Shown: positions 16,964 through 26,139, counted from the first letter of the stretch. The stretch is DNA of 64,000 bases from RPQJ01 sp963731105 (GCA_963731105.1 CAVSUM010000024.1:62001-126000), one strand, 5' to 3'. The notes: generated by a model from the letters alone, not told the origin. Translations and numbers: made by a program.

Positions 16964-18048
16964 GGCGCAGGAGTGCTGCCGCGGATGATGCCTTGCAGCA
17001 GGCGCCTCGCCTCGCCGACCGGCGGCAGCGGCGGCTCGATGTTGGTGACTTCCAGCGCGACGAGCTCGCTGACGGCGGCCTCGACCGGCGGGCTCGCGGG
17101 ATCAAAAAACTGCGTCAGCCAGAGGTTCGCGGCCCGCAACGACTGCGCATAGGCCACGCCGTCGGGCTGCATGGCGGCCACGCGCGCGCCGAACAGCAGC
17201 AGCTCGAGGTGCTGGCGGCGCAGCGACTCTTCTTCCTGCGTGACCAGCCGCGCGGTGGCCGGCTCGATGCGCCGCAGCGACACGAGGTCGCGCAGCGCCA
17301 GGCGGATGCGTTGCCAGGCGCGCGCCAGCCGGCTGGGCTTGTCGGCCTCGGGCTCGTTGCGCTTCACCTCCGAGACCGGCATGCCGATCACCGGCAGCGA
17401 CGGCACCGCGTCCTCGAGCTGGCCGATGCGGGCGAGCACGTCGGCGATGTCTGGCAGCTGCACCGTGCGCAGCGCGTTCATCTCCTGCCCGAGTCGGGCG
17501 CGCACGTCGCGCAGGGCCGGGTCATTGAGGGAGGCGAGGCGCGCATCGGCCGTCTCCATCGCGACCAGCGCGGTCGGTACGTCGCGCTCGAACTCCAGCC
17601 GTCGCTCGCCGAGCTGCAGCAGGTACAGCGCTTCGGCTCGAACCCAGGCGCGCTGCGGCGACTCGCTGCGGGCCCGCAGTTCCTCGACGCTCGCGCCGAG
17701 TTCGGCCACCTGTGCCGGTACCTCGCGCAGGCCACGCAACTCGCTGCGCCAGGTAGCACGGCTGGATTCGAGGTCGGTGGCCAGCGTCGCGGTCCGCGCG
17801 TCGATCTGGCCCTGCACCTCGCGCAACTCGGTGATCTGCTGGCGCAGCCGGTCGTAGCGCTTGTCGACCTGGCCGAAGCGCCAGTGAGCGTAGAGGGCGA
17901 GCAGCAGGCCGAGCACGGCCAGCGCCACGAGCATCGGGCTGACGCCGCGGCCCGGGCGACGGGACTGGAGGTCGGTAGAGAGCGATTCGATTTCGGCAGA
18001 CATCGGCGTCGGGGCGTGCATTAATGGCACGCGGCCGGATCGTATCAC
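16960..18048 (-). CDS. hemX: HemX, uroporphyrinogen-III C-methyltransferase-like membrane protein
   Basis: A 362-residue protein with one membrane segment at about residues 38-58 (PMLVALAVLGLLLALYAHW) and a coiled-coil/helical periplasmic part. Despite the historical name, the methyltransferase fold is absent. The GTG at 18048 overlaps the hemD stop as GTGA and is preferred. ATGs at 18021 and 18003 are alternatives that would remove 9 or 15 residues. It is part of the hemCDXY operon. Confidence 0.88.
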   Translation of the reverse strand: MIRSGRVPLMHAPTPMSAEIESLSTDLQSRRPGRGVSPMLVALAVLGLLLALYAHWRFGQVDKRYDRLRQQITELREVQGQIDARTATLATDLESSRATWRSELRGLREVPAQVAELGASVEELRARSESPQRAWVRAEALYLLQLGERRLEFERDVPTALVAMETADARLASLNDPALRDVRARLGQEMNALRTVQLPDIADVLARIGQLEDAVPSLPVIGMPVSEVKRNEPEADKPSRLARAWQRIRLALRDLVSLRRIEPATARLVTQEEESLRRQHLELLLFGARVAAMQPDGVAYAQSLRAANLWLTQFFDPASPPVEAAVSELVALEVTNIEPPLPPVGEARRLLQGIIRGSTPAP

Positions 18049-18830
18049 GCGGCGTCGGGGTGGCTCCCGTGGCCAGAGGAATCCCGCAGTGCCTCCGCCA
18101 TGGCCGCGTCTTCGGCGCTGGCTGCCGCGACGATGCGGCCGCGCCAGCCCTGTTCACGCGCAGCTGCCGCAACCCTCGGTCCCGGCACCAGTAGCGGAGC
18201 ATCACGCAGTCGCGGGTACGCGTCATCCGGCGCCAGTTGCAGCAAACCGGCGAGCACCTCGGCGCTGGTCGCGGTGATCACAGCGGTGCCGGCGGCGCAA
18301 GCGGTACGCAGGGCCTGCATTGCTGACGGATCGACCGTCGCCGGCCGGCGAAGGTAGACGTCGCCCGTGACTACCTCAGCGCCGCGCCGCGCCAGTTCCT
18401 CACGCAGCAGCGGGCGGCCGCCGCGCCCCTTGAGGATCAGTACCCGTTGGCCGCGCAGGTCGGCGAAGCTGTCGAGCGCCAGCAGTCCTTCGGAGTCCGC
18501 GGTCGTCGTTGGGACTGCCTCGACCGCGAGTCCGTGCGCGGCGAGTGCTCGTGCCGTGCCGCGCCCGACCGCGGCGATCTTCGAGCGCGTCGGGCGGGGC
18601 AGCTGCCGCAACGACGACTCGACCGCGTTGGCACTGGTGTATAGGGTCCAGTCGAAGGTGTCGGGGGCGAGTGCGGCGCGGGCGGCTGGATCGAGTTCGA
18701 TCGGCTCGATCTCGATCGTGGGCAACATCAGAGGCGTGGCGCCGTCGGCCTCGACCATTGCAGCGAACCGCACGGCCTGGGCCGCGGGTCGCGTCACGAC
18801 CACGACCCGCCCGTCGAGCGGCGCGGTCAC
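18045..18830 (-). CDS. hemD: uroporphyrinogen-III synthase
   Basis: A 261-residue enzyme that closes and inverts ring D of the linear tetrapyrrole made by HemC. The start is GTG 18830, chosen because it overlaps the hemC stop (GTGA) and begins right at the conserved RVVVVTRP strand. The conserved LYTSANAVESS and ITATSAEVL segments belong to the two-lobed fold. An upstream extension in the same frame reads as antisense-type Arg-rich sequence and is not believed. Confidence 0.92.
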   Translation of the reverse strand: MTAPLDGRVVVVTRPAAQAVRFAAMVEADGATPLMLPTIEIEPIELDPAARAALAPDTFDWTLYTSANAVESSLRQLPRPTRSKIAAVGRGTARALAAHGLAVEAVPTTTADSEGLLALDSFADLRGQRVLILKGRGGRPLLREELARRGAEVVTGDVYLRRPATVDPSAMQALRTACAAGTAVITATSAEVLAGLLQLAPDDAYPRLRDAPLLVPGPRVAAAAREQGWRGRIVAAASAEDAAMAEALRDSSGHGSHPDAA

Positions 18831-19768
18831 GACGTGGCGGCCGCCTCTTGCCGCAGGCGTTCGAGCAGCGCACCGGCACCGGCGGCTTTCATGCGCTCCG
18901 CGAGGCGACGGCCGAGCAGTTCGGTGTCCGCCGCCGGCCCTCGTTCGAGGTCGCGGTACACTTCGCCGCCATCGGGCGATCCGACGAAGCCGCGCACCGT
19001 GACCGTGCCGCCGTCGAGCACCGCATGTGCCGCGATCGGCGAGTGGCAGCTGCCTTCGAGCGCCTGGGCGAAAGCGCGCTCGGCGCGCAGCCGCACGAAC
19101 GACTCCTCGTGATGCAGCGCGACCAGTGCGGCGCGGCTGTCGGCGTCGTCCGCGCGACACTCGATGCCGATCACGCCCTGGCCCACGGCCGGCAGCGTCA
19201 GGTCGAGGTCCAGCACCTCCGTGATGCGCGCGCCGAGGCCCAGGCGTTCGAGCCCGGCACAAGCAAGCAGAATCGCGTCGAGGTGGCCCTCTTCGAGGCG
19301 GCGCAGGCGAGTGTCGACGTTGCCGCGCAACAGCTCGAGCTTGAGGTCCGGCCGGGCATGTCGCAGCTGGGCCTGGCGACGCGGGCTCGACGTGCCAACG
19401 CGTGCCCCGGCCGGCAGGTCCGCGAAGCTCTGGTGCCGCAGCGACAGGAACGCATCGTGCGGATTGGCGCGCGGCAGCACGGCGGTGATGCAGAAGCCCG
19501 GCGGCAGTTCGCTCGGCACGTCTTTCATCGAGTGCACGGCGATCTCGGCGCGGCCTTCATGCATCGCCACTTCGAGTTCCTTGACGAACAGCCCCTTGCC
19601 GCCGACCTCGGCGAGCGCTCGGTCCTGCACGCGGTCGCCCTGTGTGCTCATCGGCACCAGCTCGACGGGCAGCTGCGGGTGGGCGGCGCGCAGCAGCGCG
19701 GCGACGTGCTCGGCCTGCCAGAGCGCGAGCTGGCTGCGGCGGGTGGCGATGCGTAGCGGCTTGGACAA
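18827..19768 (-). CDS. hemC: porphobilinogen deaminase (hydroxymethylbilane synthase)
   Basis: A 313-residue enzyme that polymerises four porphobilinogens. C241 in EGSCHSP carries the dipyrromethane cofactor. Other signatures are RIATRRSQLALWQA at the start and GTSSPRRQAQL near 125. The start is TTG 19768, preceded by GGAG with good spacing; no ATG or GTG fits the conserved N-terminus. It is the first gene of hemCDXY and lies 23 bp downstream of the AI-2E permease gene. Confidence 0.95.
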   Translation of the reverse strand: MSKPLRIATRRSQLALWQAEHVAALLRAAHPQLPVELVPMSTQGDRVQDRALAEVGGKGLFVKELEVAMHEGRAEIAVHSMKDVPSELPPGFCITAVLPRANPHDAFLSLRHQSFADLPAGARVGTSSPRRQAQLRHARPDLKLELLRGNVDTRLRRLEEGHLDAILLACAGLERLGLGARITEVLDLDLTLPAVGQGVIGIECRADDADSRAALVALHHEESFVRLRAERAFAQALEGSCHSPIAAHAVLDGGTVTVRGFVGSPDGGEVYRDLERGPAADTELLGRRLAERMKAAGAGALLERLRQEAAATS

Positions 19769-19791
19769 GACAAGTCTCCAGCAGGTTTGGG

Positions 19792-20928
19792 TCAGTCGTG
19801 GCGCCGCGCTGCGTCGAGCCGCTCGCTCTCGAAGCGGAACAGCGCGACCAGCAGCCCGAGCACGATCGGGCCGACGAACAGGCCGATGAAACCGAAGGCG
19901 GCGAGGCCGCCCATCACGCCCACGAACACCGCGAGCGTCGGCACGTCGGCACGGCCCGAGATCAGCATCGGGCGCAGGAAATTGTCCACCATGCCGACTA
20001 CGATCGCACCCCAGGCTGTGAGGAAGATCGCGTGCCCGTAGTCGCCCTGGGCGGCGAGGAACAGCGCGCCCGGCGCCCAGACCAGCCCGGCGCCCACCAT
20101 CGGGATCAGGGCGACCAGCGCCGCGATCACGCCGAACACCAGCGGCGAGGGCAGTCCGGCGATCCAGAAGCCGACGCCGACCAGCATGCCCTGCACGATC
20201 GCCGTGAGACCGATGCCGAGGAACACCGCGCGCGTGACGTCGGTGAGGTGCTGCCAAAGGCGTGCGCGGCGCCGGCCTTCGATCGGCAGCATCTGCACCA
20301 CCTTCTGCGCCAGCGCCGGGCCGTCGCGCAGCACGAAGAACAGCACGAACAGCATCAGCATGAAGCTCACCGCCGTGCCGAGCGCCCCCATGACAAACGT
20401 ACCGCCGGACGACATCAGAGACTGCAGCAGGCGCTGCGAGCCCTCGAGCAGCCAGCCTTGCATCTGGGCAAGCGAGATCGTCGTATTGGCGTCGATCCAG
20501 GCCAGCGGCCTCTCGAGCCACGGCAGGTGCCCGAGGTCGATCGACAGCCCCTGCTGGCCCATGCCCTGCAACTGCGGCTCGAGCTTGCGCAGCAGCTGCG
20601 CGGCCTGGGCGGCCACCGCGCCGGCGATCGCGGCGACCGGCAGGATGAACAGCAACACCGTGAGCAACAGCGTGATGGAGCTCGCGAGCCGCGTGCGCCC
20701 GCCGAGGCGGTTGGCGAGGCGCAGGTTGAACGGCGCGAGCAGCGACCCGAGCAGCAGCGCCCAGGCGAGCGGTTGCCACAGCGGCGTGACGATGCGCCAG
20801 ACGACGTAGCCGAGCGCCGCGAGCAGCAGCACGGCGCCGAGCCGCGTGTAGAAGTGCTTGTCCGCCCGGCCCTCGTCGGTCGGGAGGGTGATGGTCGATT
20901 CGCCGATGTCGTCCGTTGGCCTGGCCAC
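19792..20928 (-). CDS. AI-2E family transporter (PerM/YdiK-like)
   Basis: A 378-residue inner-membrane protein of the AI-2E/PerM family. Hydrophobic segments are near residues 30-70, 80-110, 160-190 and 220-350. Typical signatures are PLAWALLLGSLLAPFN near the start and the PMVGAGLVWAPGA segment. Family members export small molecules or act as antiporters, and the substrate here is unknown. A link to hemC is only positional. Confidence 0.87.
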   Translation of the reverse strand: MARPTDDIGESTITLPTDEGRADKHFYTRLGAVLLLAALGYVVWRIVTPLWQPLAWALLLGSLLAPFNLRLANRLGGRTRLASSITLLLTVLLFILPVAAIAGAVAAQAAQLLRKLEPQLQGMGQQGLSIDLGHLPWLERPLAWIDANTTISLAQMQGWLLEGSQRLLQSLMSSGGTFVMGALGTAVSFMLMLFVLFFVLRDGPALAQKVVQMLPIEGRRRARLWQHLTDVTRAVFLGIGLTAIVQGMLVGVGFWIAGLPSPLVFGVIAALVALIPMVGAGLVWAPGALFLAAQGDYGHAIFLTAWGAIVVGMVDNFLRPMLISGRADVPTLAVFVGVMGGLAAFGFIGLFVGPIVLGLLVALFRFESERLDAARRHD

Positions 20929-21062
20929 TCAGTGTCCGCCTCGAAGTTGCCGCAGCGCGGTGGCCGCGCACGCAAGCGTGCGCGCCGCGGCAGCATTGTC
21001 CGCTGGACCACTCTGGACTGTCACCCTCGGGAGATCACCGACCTCGCGACGCAGTGGGCCGG

Positions 21063-21956
21063 TCAGGTCTTGTCGGCCGGCGGCTGCGACGCGAACAACG
21101 CGTCCTTGAGCCGGAAGATCGTCGAGATGTCCTCGTCTCCGTGGCCCTGTTCGATGAGTTTCTTGTAGTGCAGCAGAGTCGTCTCGACCACGGGCAGCTG
21201 CACGCCGTGGCGCGCGGCCATGTCGTGGCAGATCCGCAGGTCCTTGTCGTGCAACCGGACGCGGAAGCCCGGCGGATAGGCATTGCGCACCATGTTCGGC
21301 GCGCGGTGCACGAAGTACCAGCTCGAGCCCGCGCCCTTGCCGAGCGTCTCGATCAGGGCTTCGAGCGGCAGGCCCTCGGCCTTGGCGAAGGCCATGGCCT
21401 CGGCCACCGCCTGGATGATGCCGGCGCACATGATCTGGTTGGTGGCCTTGGCCGCCTGCCCGGCGCCGCTCGGGCCGAAATGCGTGACGGTGCGGCCCAT
21501 GGCACCGAGCACGGGTCCGGCTCGCTCGAACGCCGGCTGCGGGCCGCCGACCATGATCGCGAGCGTGCCGTCGCGCGCGCCTTCCACGCCACCGCTGACC
21601 GGCGCATCGAGAAAATCCACGCTGCACTCCGCAAGGCGGGTCGCAGCCGTGCGAGCGGTATCGGCACTCACGGTGGAGCAGTCGATGACGATCGAGCCGG
21701 GGCGCAGCCCGGGCAGCATGGCGTCCACGACCTCAAGAACGTCTGCGTCGGCGGACACGCAGAGCACCACTACGTCACACAGGTCTGCGAGCTCGGCGGG
21801 GGTCCGGGGCGCCGTGCAGCCAAGTTCACCTGCAAGCAGCGCCGCTCGGTCGGTGGTTCGGTTCCACACGCCGCGCAGCAGGCCCGCGTGATGCAGGTTG
21901 CGCGCCATGCCGCGGCCCATGGCACCGAGGCCGGCGAAGCCGACGGCCAGCGTCAC
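21063..21956 (-). CDS. beta-hydroxyacid dehydrogenase, GlxR/3-hydroxyisobutyrate dehydrogenase family
   Basis: A 297-residue NAD(P)-dependent enzyme. The N-terminal Rossmann motif GLGAMG is at 9-14, the substrate-binding segment DAPVSGGVEGA near 118, and the catalytic Lys is K170 in GQAAKATNQ. It may reduce tartronate semialdehyde or a similar 3-hydroxy acid; the exact substrate is not fixed by sequence. The GTG start at 21956 lies 1 bp after the stop of the DUF4124 gene, so the two are likely coupled. Confidence 0.88.
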   Translation of the reverse strand: MTLAVGFAGLGAMGRGMARNLHHAGLLRGVWNRTTDRAALLAGELGCTAPRTPAELADLCDVVVLCVSADADVLEVVDAMLPGLRPGSIVIDCSTVSADTARTAATRLAECSVDFLDAPVSGGVEGARDGTLAIMVGGPQPAFERAGPVLGAMGRTVTHFGPSGAGQAAKATNQIMCAGIIQAVAEAMAFAKAEGLPLEALIETLGKGAGSSWYFVHRAPNMVRNAYPPGFRVRLHDKDLRICHDMAARHGVQLPVVETTLLHYKKLIEQGHGDEDISTIFRLKDALFASQPPADKT

Positions 21957-21957
21957 G

Positions 21958-22416
21958 TCACTGACCGCCGCAGAAATCGTCCATCATCTTCTTCGCGTTG
22001 GCGCGCGCGGTGTCGATCTCCTCAGCGGAGAGGTAGCGCCGCTCACCGCCGGAATCGTCCGTCACGTAGAGCTTTTGCGCGGTCATGTAGGACTGGTAAC
22101 GATCGCGTGCGTCCTGGCAGCGTTTGGCGCGGTCCCCGGCGGACGTCTCCGCCGCGCTGCGCTCGTCGGCGGCCTGTGCCGCCTTGTCCGAGTCCGCCCG
22201 ATCCGACTCGGCGAGGCGCTTCATCTGCTCGTCGTAGCGCTGCTTTGCCTCGACGACGTCGGTGGTCGAGGACTCCACGTGCATTCGTTGCGCCGGCAGC
22301 GTCGGAGGCTTGTCCGTGTACACGGGACGGCCCTGCTGGTCGGTGGTCCTGTAGACATCACCCGCCGAGGCAGCTGCGGCCAGCATCAGCGTGACGAGAA
22401 TGAATGGCAGTTTCAT
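21958..22416 (-). CDS. DUF4124 periplasmic protein
   Basis: A 152-residue exported protein. The signal peptide is MKLPFILVTLMLAAAASA with likely cleavage before GDVYR. The DUF4124 domain follows (VYRTTDQQGRPVYTDKPP), then a charged helical stretch with Lys/Asp/Glu/Ala repeats, and a Cys-containing tail (MMDDFCGGQ). The function is unknown. The ATG at 22416 is preferred over an upstream in-frame start at 22563 because it gives a clean signal peptide. Confidence 0.82.
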   Translation of the reverse strand: MKLPFILVTLMLAAAASAGDVYRTTDQQGRPVYTDKPPTLPAQRMHVESSTTDVVEAKQRYDEQMKRLAESDRADSDKAAQAADERSAAETSAGDRAKRCQDARDRYQSYMTAQKLYVTDDSGGERRYLSAEEIDTARANAKKMMDDFCGGQ

Positions 22417-22533
22417 GCGGACGCGCTCCAAAGCCATGCGCCGGAGTCTAGCAGGCGCGGCCGTCCTGGCCGTGGATCGCGCTCCAGCCGGCCGTCGAAC
22501 TGAGACGGATTCCGCATCCGGCCGGGTGCCGGG

Positions 22534-22561
22534 AAAAAAAAGCGGGCGCCGAAGCGCCCGC
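22534..22561 (-). terminator. rho-independent terminator downstream of amtB
   Basis: On the minus strand GCGGGCGC and its complement GCGCCCGC (22542-22549 / 22554-22561) form an 8-bp stem with a CGAA-type tetraloop followed by eight T residues. It lies 54-81 bp after the amtB stop and would end the glnK-amtB transcript before the DUF4124 gene. Confidence 0.85.
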
Positions 22562-22614
22562 AAGCGGGGGAGAAGGCGACCGAACCAGGAACCGGCCGCC
22601 TTCCACAGACTCGG

Positions 22615-24013
22615 TCAGCTATAGGCGCGCTCGCCGTGCGAGGCGGTGTCGAGGCCCTGGCGTTCGTCGTCCTCGGCCACGCGGAGGCCGATCACCATGT
22701 CGACGATCTTGAACGAGACCGCGGCGACCACGGCCGACCAGACCAGGCTCACGACCACGCCCCACAGCTGCGCCTTGAACTGGGCGCCCATCGAGTACTC
22801 GCCGACGGCGTTGGCCACGTAGTCGTAGACGCCGGTGCCGCCGAGCGAGGGCGAGCAGAACACCGCGGTGAGCAGGGCGCCGATGATGCCGCCCACGCAG
22901 TGCACGCCGAACACGTCGAGCGAGTCGTCGTAGCCGAGCTTGCGCTTGAGGCTGGACACCGCCCAGAGGCAGACCAGGCCGGCGATCAGGCCGATCGCGA
23001 TGGCGCCCATCGGGCCCACCCAGCCGCAGGCCGGGGTGATGGCGACGAGGCCCGCGACCGCACCGGAGGCGGCGCCCAGCATGGTGGGCGTGCCGCGGTG
23101 GATCCACTCGGCGAACGACCAGGCGAGGGCGGCGGCGGCCGTGGCGAGGATCGTGTTGGCGAACACCATGCCCGCGAAACCGTTGGCCTCGAGACCCGAG
23201 CCGACGTTGAAGCCGAACCAGCCCACCCACAGCAGCGAGGCGCCGACCATCACCAGCGGCAGGTTATGGGGCGCCATCGAGGCGGAGCCGTAGCCGATGC
23301 GCTTGCCGAGCATCAGCGCACCGACCAGGCCCGCGATGCCGGCGTTGATGTGCACCACGGTGCCGCCGGCGAAGTCGAGCGCGCCCTTCTGGAACAGGAA
23401 GCCCGCAGTCGAGCCAGCAGCAGCGCCCGCGGCGGCGTCGGTGTACGCGTCCGGGCCAGCCCAGAACCAGACCATGTGCGCGATCGGCAGGTACGAGAAC
23501 GTGAACCACAGCACCGTGAACATCAGTACCGCGCCGAACTTGATGCGCTCGGCGAACGCGCCGACGATCAGCGCCGGCGTGATGGCCGCGAAGGTGAGCT
23601 GGAACACGAAGTACACGAATTCGGGGATGTACACGCCCTTGCTGAACGTGGCGGCCACCGAACTCGGTGGTCATGCCCTGCATGAACAGCCGGTCGAAGC
23701 CGCCGATGAAGGCGTTGCCCCCGGTGAACGCGAGGCTGTAGCCGTAGATGGCCCACAGCAGCGACACCAGGCAGAAGATCATGAACACCTGCATCAGCAG
23801 CGACAGCACGTTCTTCGAGCGGGACATGCCGCCGTAGAACAGCGCGAGCCCCGGGATGGTCATCAGGATGACCAGCACCGTGGAGGTGAGCATCCAGGCG
23901 GTGTCGCCCTTGTCGGGCACGGGGGCGTCCTGGGCGAACCCCAGGGCAGGGGCGAGCAGTGCAAGCAGGGCCGGCGCGTAGCGCAGGATGCCGGGAATTC
24001 TCGGTCGGGTCAC
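22615..24013 (-). CDS. amtB: ammonium transporter AmtB (one frameshift)
   Basis: An inner-membrane ammonium channel of about 465 residues. The GTG at 24013 is preceded by AGGAGAG, and the N-terminus (GILRYAPALLALLAPALGFA) looks like a signal peptide. DTAWMLTSTVLVILMTIPGLALFYGG begins the first helices, with HINAGIAGLVGALMLGKR and GVHCVGGIIGALLTAVF later. The frame breaks near 23658, between MQGMTTEF and VAATFSKGVYIPEF; one extra G explains it. The rest runs to 22615 without damage. It follows glnK by 52 bp, forming the usual glnK-amtB operon. Confidence 0.92.
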
Positions 24014-24065
24014 GGTGGGTCTCTCCTGGTGCTCTCGGAACAAACGGGGAATGGCGCGGCCGCGG

Positions 24066-24404
24066 CTACAGGGCCTCGGCGCCGGCCTCGCCGGTGCGGA
24101 TGCGCACGGCCTGGGCAATCTGGGTGACGAAAATCTTGCCGTCGCCGATCTTGCCGGTGCGTGCGACGTTGGTGATCGCCTCGATCACCTGGTCGACGAT
24201 GGTGTCGTCCACGGCGATCTCGACCTTGGTCTTCGGCAGGAAGTCGACGCGGTACTCCGCGCCCCGGTAGATCTCGGTGTGGCCGCGCTGGCGGCCGAAG
24301 CCCTGCACCTCGGTGACGGTCACGCCCTGCACGCCGATGTCGGCGATGGCCTGCCGCACGTCATCGACCTTGAACGGCTTGATGATGGCGGTGATCAGCT
24401 TCAT
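24066..24404 (-). CDS. glnK: nitrogen regulatory protein P-II (GlnK)
   Basis: A 112-residue PII signal protein that is uridylylated at Tyr51 in the T-loop (GAEYRVDF) and gates AmtB. The start MKLITAIIKPFKVDDVR and the C-loop GKIGDGKIFV are both canonical. It is the first gene of the operon, preceded by a sigma-54 promoter at 24448-24463, which fits control by NtrC under nitrogen limitation. Confidence 0.96.
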   Translation of the reverse strand: MKLITAIIKPFKVDDVRQAIADIGVQGVTVTEVQGFGRQRGHTEIYRGAEYRVDFLPKTKVEIAVDDTIVDQVIEAITNVARTGKIGDGKIFVTQIAQAVRIRTGEAGAEAL

Positions 24405-24447
24405 CGGGCGGTCTCCCTGCGGGTTGGCGCGGCTTGCGAACCCTCAA

Positions 24448-24463
24448 TGCAGGAACCGTGCCA
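24448..24463 (-). promoter_or_regulatory. sigma-54 (-24/-12) promoter of glnK-amtB
   Basis: On the minus strand TGGCACG GTTC CTGCA matches the -24/-12 consensus (TGGCACG N4 TTGCA) with one mismatch and correct GG-to-GC spacing. The expected start is near 24436, about 32 bp before the glnK ATG. Confidence 0.8.
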
Positions 24464-24599
24464 CGCCCTGAAAACCCCGCAGTGCCTCGCCGCGGCCGCC
24501 CGACTGGCTGCCGCCGCACCATTGCAGCGCACCAAGATGGAGCGCCCCGCCCCCCTGTGCGCCTCACCGCGGAGCGCCCGGTGGCCGCCTCTTCTCTTA

Positions 24600-24632
24600 C
24601 ACTATCCCCTATCCCCTATCCGCTATCCGCTT
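24600..24632 (+). repeat. heptamer array (mixed type), single arm before ubiK start
   Basis: ACTATCCCC, TATCCCC, TATCCGC and TATCCGC units run into TTCCCC directly before the ubiK ATG. This copy mixes the CCCC and CCGC unit types, linking the two subfamilies. There is no partner arm upstream. Confidence 0.85.
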
Positions 24633-24636
24633 CCCC

Positions 24637-24882
24637 ATGCCCTTCGATCCCCGCCTCATCGACGACCTCGCCCGCCGCCTCGCCGGCTCCGTGCCCGAGG
24701 GCATGCTGGCCCTGCGCCGCGATCTCGAGCAGAACTTCAAGGGTGTGCTGCAGTCGCAGCTCGCGAGCCTCGACCTCGTCACGCGCGAGGAGTTCGACGT
24801 GCAGGCGAACGTGCTGAAGCGCACGCGCGAGAAGCTCGCCGCACTCGAGCAGCGGCTCGCCGGGCTCGAGAACAAAGGCTAG
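24637..24882 (+). CDS. ubiK: ubiquinone biosynthesis accessory factor UbiK (YqiC/BMFP family)
   Basis: An 81-residue coiled-coil protein: an N-terminal amphipathic helix (PRLIDDLARRLAGSVP), then a long heptad-rich helix (REEFDVQANVLKRTREKLAALEQRL). It matches the BMFP/UbiK family, which partners with UbiJ in aerobic ubiquinone synthesis. The start at 24637 immediately follows the heptamer array, so no Shine-Dalgarno is visible. It is divergent from glnK. Confidence 0.9.
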   Translation: MPFDPRLIDDLARRLAGSVPEGMLALRRDLEQNFKGVLQSQLASLDLVTREEFDVQANVLKRTREKLAALEQRLAGLENKG

Positions 24883-24887
24883 GAAGG

Positions 24888-24964
24888 ACCCTCACCCCCG
24901 GCTGCGCCGGGACCTCTCCCGCCAACGGGAGAGGTGGGCTCATCCCGCAAACGGGAGAGGTGGG
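24888..24964. repeat. REP-like palindromes downstream of ubiK
   Basis: CTCTCCCGCC-AACGGGAGAG and a second CATCCCGCAAACGGGAGAGG copy form two adjacent imperfect palindromes, preceded by a CCCTCACCCCCGGCTGCGCCGGG half. They lie between the convergent ubiK and TauE genes, where they could end transcription or stabilise mRNA 3' ends. Confidence 0.75.
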
Positions 24965-24965
24965 G

Positions 24966-25727
24966 TCAGTGCAGCAGCCGTGGCCCCGCGTCCACGGCAA
25001 TGAACAGCCCCATCACCACCAGGAACACGCCGAACAGGCGGCGCAGCGTGGCCTGCGGCAACCGTCGGCCGAGGCGGTGACCGGCGAAGCTGCCGAGCAC
25101 GCCGACGCCGGCCACGGTGAGCAACACGCGCCAGTCGAGTTCGAGCGACTGCTGCTGCAGCACGCCGAGGTGCTTGAGGAAGCCGGTGAAGGAATTGAGC
25201 GCGATCACCGCGAGGCTGGTGCCGACCGCGCTCGCCATCGGCACGCCGGCCAGCAGCACCAGTGCCGGCACGATCAGGAAGCCGCCGCCCACCCCGACGA
25301 GTCCGCTCAGGGCGCCCACCCCGAGGCCGCCGGCCACGACGGCCAGGCGTCGCGGCTCGTGATCGGATCGCTGCATGACGCCGCCGCGCAGCATGCGCCA
25401 CGCCGCGACCAGCATCACCAGCGCAAACAACGCGAGTTGCACCGGACCCGGCACCCAACGCGCGAGGGTCGCCCCGAGCCAGGCGCCGGCCATGCCGGGG
25501 AGGCCGAACCAGGCGACGTTGCGCCAGTCGACCTGCCGGCTGAGCGCATACGGCACCGCGGCGGCCACCGCGATCAGGCCCACGACCAGCAGTGACCCGC
25601 CGATCGCGAGCTTCTCGGGCTGGCCGACGAGGTAATGCAGCACCGGCACGGTGAGGATCGAGCCACCCGAGCCCAGCAGGCCGAGGCTGAGCCCGATCGC
25701 CAGTGCGCCGAGCAGGGTGAGCAGCAT
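24966..25727 (-). CDS. TauE/SafE family sulfite/sulfonate exporter-like permease
   Basis: A 253-residue membrane protein with about seven to eight hydrophobic segments. The two related halves each contain the family glycine motif (GLLGSGGSILTVPVLHYL and GLVGVGGGFLIVPALVLL). The family exports sulfite, sulfoacetate or similar anions. It lies 16 bp downstream of the ArsR/BigR-type repressor and is probably co-transcribed, so a role in removing sulfite from persulfide oxidation is a reasonable inference. Confidence 0.88.
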   Translation of the reverse strand: MLLTLLGALAIGLSLGLLGSGGSILTVPVLHYLVGQPEKLAIGGSLLVVGLIAVAAAVPYALSRQVDWRNVAWFGLPGMAGAWLGATLARWVPGPVQLALFALVMLVAAWRMLRGGVMQRSDHEPRRLAVVAGGLGVGALSGLVGVGGGFLIVPALVLLAGVPMASAVGTSLAVIALNSFTGFLKHLGVLQQQSLELDWRVLLTVAGVGVLGSFAGHRLGRRLPQATLRRLFGVFLVVMGLFIAVDAGPRLLH

Positions 25728-25743
25728 CGCGGTCGGGGTGGGG

Positions 25744-26139
25744 TCAGTCGTCGCAGAGCGCGCGGGGCGCCGGCGACTCGGCCGTGGCTGCCGGGTCGCT
25801 CCCGCAGTAAAGGTCCTGCAGCAGTGCCATGACGCGCACCACGGGCCCGTTGGGCAGCGAGTAATAGATCGTCTGCGCCTCGCGCCGCGTGTCCACGAGC
25901 TCCATTTCCCGCAATAGCGCCAGGTGCTGCGACAGCGCAGACTGGCTCAGTTCGAGGCGCTGGTTCAGCTCGCCGACCGACAGCGGCCCGTCGAGCAGGT
26001 GACAGAGGATGTGCAGTCGCTGCTCGTTGGCCAGTGCCTTGAGCAGCCGGGCCGCGTCCGCGGCGTGCGCCTGCATCAGCTCCGGGGCGAGCGCGACCGT
26101 GTCCGGCAGGCTGGACCGGCGGGGTGCGTCGGGCGACAT
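25744..26139 (-). CDS. ArsR-family persulfide-sensing repressor (BigR/SqrR-like)
   Basis: A 131-residue winged-helix repressor (LLKALANEQRLHILCHLL, then SQSALSQHLALLREMELV as the recognition helix). C46 and C112 are 66 residues apart, the same spacing as the redox pair of BigR (Cys42/Cys108), which forms a disulfide or polysulfide bridge when persulfide is present and then leaves DNA. A third Cys (C129) is near the end. Divergent persulfide dioxygenase, rhodanese and SQR genes support the BigR/SqrR assignment over a metal sensor. Confidence 0.88.
   Translation of the reverse strand: MSPDAPRRSSLPDTVALAPELMQAHAADAARLLKALANEQRLHILCHLLDGPLSVGELNQRLELSQSALSQHLALLREMELVDTRREAQTIYYSLPNGPVVRVMALLQDLYCGSDPAATAESPAPRALCDD

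Noticed and set aside
18831..19262. N-terminal extension of HemD upstream of 18830
   Set aside because: It overlaps hemC in another frame and has Arg/Gly-rich shadow composition; the GTGA overlap marks the true start.
19642..21168. 508-codon plus-strand frame opposite the AI-2E permease gene
   Set aside because: Arg/Gln/Glu-rich shadow translation; the permease on the minus strand has clear membrane segments.
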